This document shows, piece after piece, positions 61,759 through 64,000 of a stretch of 64,000 nt of DNA. Position 1 is the first letter of the stretch. The number at the start of each line of letters is the position of its first letter. Location: the NCBI GenBank assembly GCA_018136815.1, contig CM030939.1, positions 4,023,419-4,087,418 of the forward strand, read 5' to 3'. The notes under the pieces were generated by a model. It was not told the origin of the DNA, did no database searches, and saw only the letters and a list, made by a program, of their open reading frames with translations. This stretch comes from Isochrysis galbana. Taxonomy: Eukaryota > Haptophyta > Isochrysidales > Isochrysidaceae. Position numbers and translations under genes: made by a program.

Positions 61759-64000
61759 CGCAAGCGTGCTTGTTGGCGCGGCCGGCGAGGTGGCAGCCGT
61801 CTCGTCGCGTGCACACACCGAGCAAGCTCCGCTTCGCACGCACAAGAGGCGTCGTTTCGAGGTGCGGCTGGCGCCGCACCCATTGTGCGCGCGGCACGAG
61901 CGCTCCGGCGAGGGCGTGCTGTCCCGCCGCGTCGTGGACGCGGCGTTGTTGGCGGTGGTCTTTGACCACGTCGTGGGTGGGCGCGTGCTGTTCCCCGCGG
62001 CGGGCTTCTTGGAGCTTGCGCGAGAGTGCGCGGTGTCTACGAGCGAGGTTGGGCGGGTGCCGCGCACGCTTTTGGAGCGCGTCTTTTTCTTGCAACCGCT
62101 TGCGCTCGCTGGCGAGCACGTGCTGATCGAGTGCAGCGTCGACGGCCGGTCCGGACGCTTCGAGGTGGCGAGTGCTTGCCGTGATGAGGCGCGCACGGTG
62201 CACTGCGCCGGGTCGGCGCGCCCGGCTGCGGCGGCGGGCGCTGCAGTGGCTCTCGCACCGATATCCGCGATGTGCTCGCACGCCTATGGCGCGGCCGAAG
62301 TGTACGATCGGATGCGGTCGTTGAGTTTGGAGTACGGCAAGACGTACAGGACGCTTGCGATCGTCCGCGCATCTGCTCCGTCGGCCGGCGTCGCGGTCGC
62401 GGGTCTCCACCGGCGTCATCGGCTTGAGGGCACGCAGGTGCACCCGGCGGACTTGGACGGCGCGTTGCAGCTTACGCAGATGCTCTCGAGGGAAAGCAGG
62501 CGGACACGGCTGCCGTTTGCCGTGGGCTGTGCCATGCTGACTCGGTCGGTCGGCTGTGTGTGGGCTGCTGTCGCCGGCGAGGGTGACGGTCGCTCCGCGG
62601 TGTGGATGCAGAGTGCACGTCGTCCGAGCACACCGGCGGTGTATTTGCGAGGGTTCGAATGCCGCGTCGCGTCTGCTATTGCGGGTTCTGAACTTGGGGG
62701 CCGGAGCGGCCTGTACTTTACGGCTTGGCGGCGCGTCGATGTGTCTGCGTTCGATGACGAGAGTCGCGCGCGATTGGCGCAGCGAGGCGCCTTGTCGCTG
62801 GGACGATGTCTTGTGCCCTCCGGCATCGGCGGCGGGGGGCCGCTCCACGCGGGGACGGATGCGGCGCACTCGTGGCGCTGTCCGTGGGTGTGGCATCGCG
62901 GGCGATCACGGGGCGAGAGCCTCGTTGTGGCGGCCTCGTCGCTTGAGCTTGCGGCGTCGGTCGCTCATGGCAGTGGGGCAGCTCCGCTCCGATTTCTGAC
63001 GGTTTACGCGGAGCGACACGGCATCTGTTGCGACGCGGCTGACGGGCACGCTGGACTAGTGGGCATTGGTCGTTCCTGCCGCAGCGAGGTGCCCGGTACT
63101 CCACTGTCCTGCGTGTTGATGCGCAGGGACGGCACTTTCGCGCCGGAGCTGATGGCATCTTTGAGCATCACGTGCGCGTCAGAGCCAGAGATCGCGTGCT
63201 CGGCGTTGGGCTTCTGGCCCCACGCTTGGTCCGGGCCGAGTCATCACTCCACAGCCCGATCCGGCTTCATTTCGACGCTCGCGGCTCTTTGGAATACCTG
63301 CGAGTCGTTCCGGAGCCCGACTTTCACGGCCCGTCGCAACCCTCCATGGTGGTTCGGCTGCAAGTCTCGCACGTGGGCCTCAACTTCCGTGACGTGCTCA
63401 ATGTCCTGGGCGCGTATCCGGGCGACCCCGGCGCGCCGGGCTCGGACTGCGCGGCGCGCGTCGTGAGCGCGGTCGCCAACGTTGAGGACCTGATCTCGAC
63501 CGGTTCCTTGGTGTTGGGCCACGCGGCCGCCGCACTGGCCACGTTTGCATTTGCGGATGCGCGGCTGCTTGCGCCTCGCCCGGAAGTTCTGTCAGCAGCT
63601 CACGCGTGCACGCTGCCAACGACGTGGAGCACAGTGCACACCGCGTTCATCGGGTCTGCCCTGCATTCGCACGAGGGGATCTTGGTGCACGCCGGCACCG
63701 GAGGTGTGGGGCTGGCGTGCTTCGAGTACTCGTCTTGGTTGGGCTTGCAGATCGGCATGACTGCGGGTCGTCCATACAAGCACGCCCACGTGCGCTCCTT
63801 GGGTGTTCGTGGTCTTGTGTGGAGTTCGCGAGAGGCCGGCTCGTTCGCGATGGGCTCGGCGATGTTGCTGCGGTCGGCTCGCTTGCACTGCGTGCTTAAC
63901 AGTCTCTCTGCTGACTTCATCTCCTGCTCGCTCGCTCTTCTGCGTGAGGAAGGGACATTCGACGAGATCGGCAAGCGCGGCGTGTGGTCCGTGAGCCGGA
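61759..64000 (+). CDS. Type I polyketide synthase fragment: DH and ER domains, partial at both ends
   Basis: The fragment enters from the gap and leaves at the right edge. 61850-62740 is a dehydratase domain: FDHVVGGRVLFPAAGFLELA carries the H-x3-G-x4-P motif and HPADLDGALQLTQ the second active-site D. A linker (GLVGIGRSCRSEVPGTPLSC) follows, typical of the structural part before an enoyl reductase. 63190-64000 is the enoyl reductase: VGLNFRDVLNVLGAYPGDPG, HAGTGGVGLACFEYS (NADPH site), FDEIGKRGVWS. The DH-ER order implies a fully or highly reducing module. The frame shifts by one near 63110 (frame two to frame one), which could be an assembly indel or real damage. The product is unknown. Confidence 0.82.

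Overview
The window looks like nuclear DNA of a GC-rich, flagellated single-celled alga. Genes carry short GT-AG spliceosomal introns (about 80-150 bp), and there is a flagellar axoneme protein, an LKB1-type kinase, a NEK-like kinase, a quiescin sulfhydryl oxidase, a U-box ligase and a large type I polyketide synthase. A haptophyte (Prymnesium/Chrysochromulina type) fits best, but this is an inference from gene content and base composition, not proven. Intergenic DNA is rich in poly-C/poly-G tracts, CT microsatellites and dispersed repeats.

Layout. 1.4-6.3 kb: CFAP70 homologue (minus) and a leucine-rich-repeat gene (plus), divergent across about 800 bp of poly-G/C. 7.2-8.2 kb: a full-length non-autonomous retroelement. 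8.9-11.5 kb: NEK-like kinase. 14.9-17.5 kb: C2-like protein with a repeated SLDFEQSMGVP-type motif. 18.4-22.8 kb: DPH6 (diphthine-ammonia ligase), bracketed by two inverted copies of the retroelement. 24.8-28.1 kb: M13 metallopeptidase and a divergent small secreted protein. 31.6-33.5 kb: QSOX.

34.7-45.6 kb: an intron-poor, tightly packed island unlike its surroundings. It holds small membrane proteins, a GNAT with a C-terminal zinc ribbon, an XRE-type HTH protein, ankyrin and BspA-like proteins sharing one F-box-like N-terminus, a truncated kinase and GC-rich tandem arrays. I read it as a decaying integrated giant-virus (NCLDV)-like segment; its BspA-like gene is cut by a retroelement.

46-49 kb: LKB1/STK11 in 8 exons, including a GC-AG intron and a C-terminal CaaX box. 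50-56.4 kb: a small coiled-coil protein, a MITE, a U-box/Sel1 ligase with a 128-bp inverted repeat upstream, and a TSUP family transporter. 56.9-58.4 kb: a hAT transposase relic split by another retroelement. 60.4 kb: a secreted or plastid-targeted protein. 61.66-61.76 kb: a 100-N gap, then DH and ER domains of a polyketide synthase running off the right edge.

The strongest unusual signal is the dispersed element family. Four intact copies (752-916 bp) share a 5' end near ACTAAGTTTATACTTGGTT, have AT-rich 3' tails, and each is flanked by a perfect target-site duplication of exactly 17 bp. Further fragments occur across the window.
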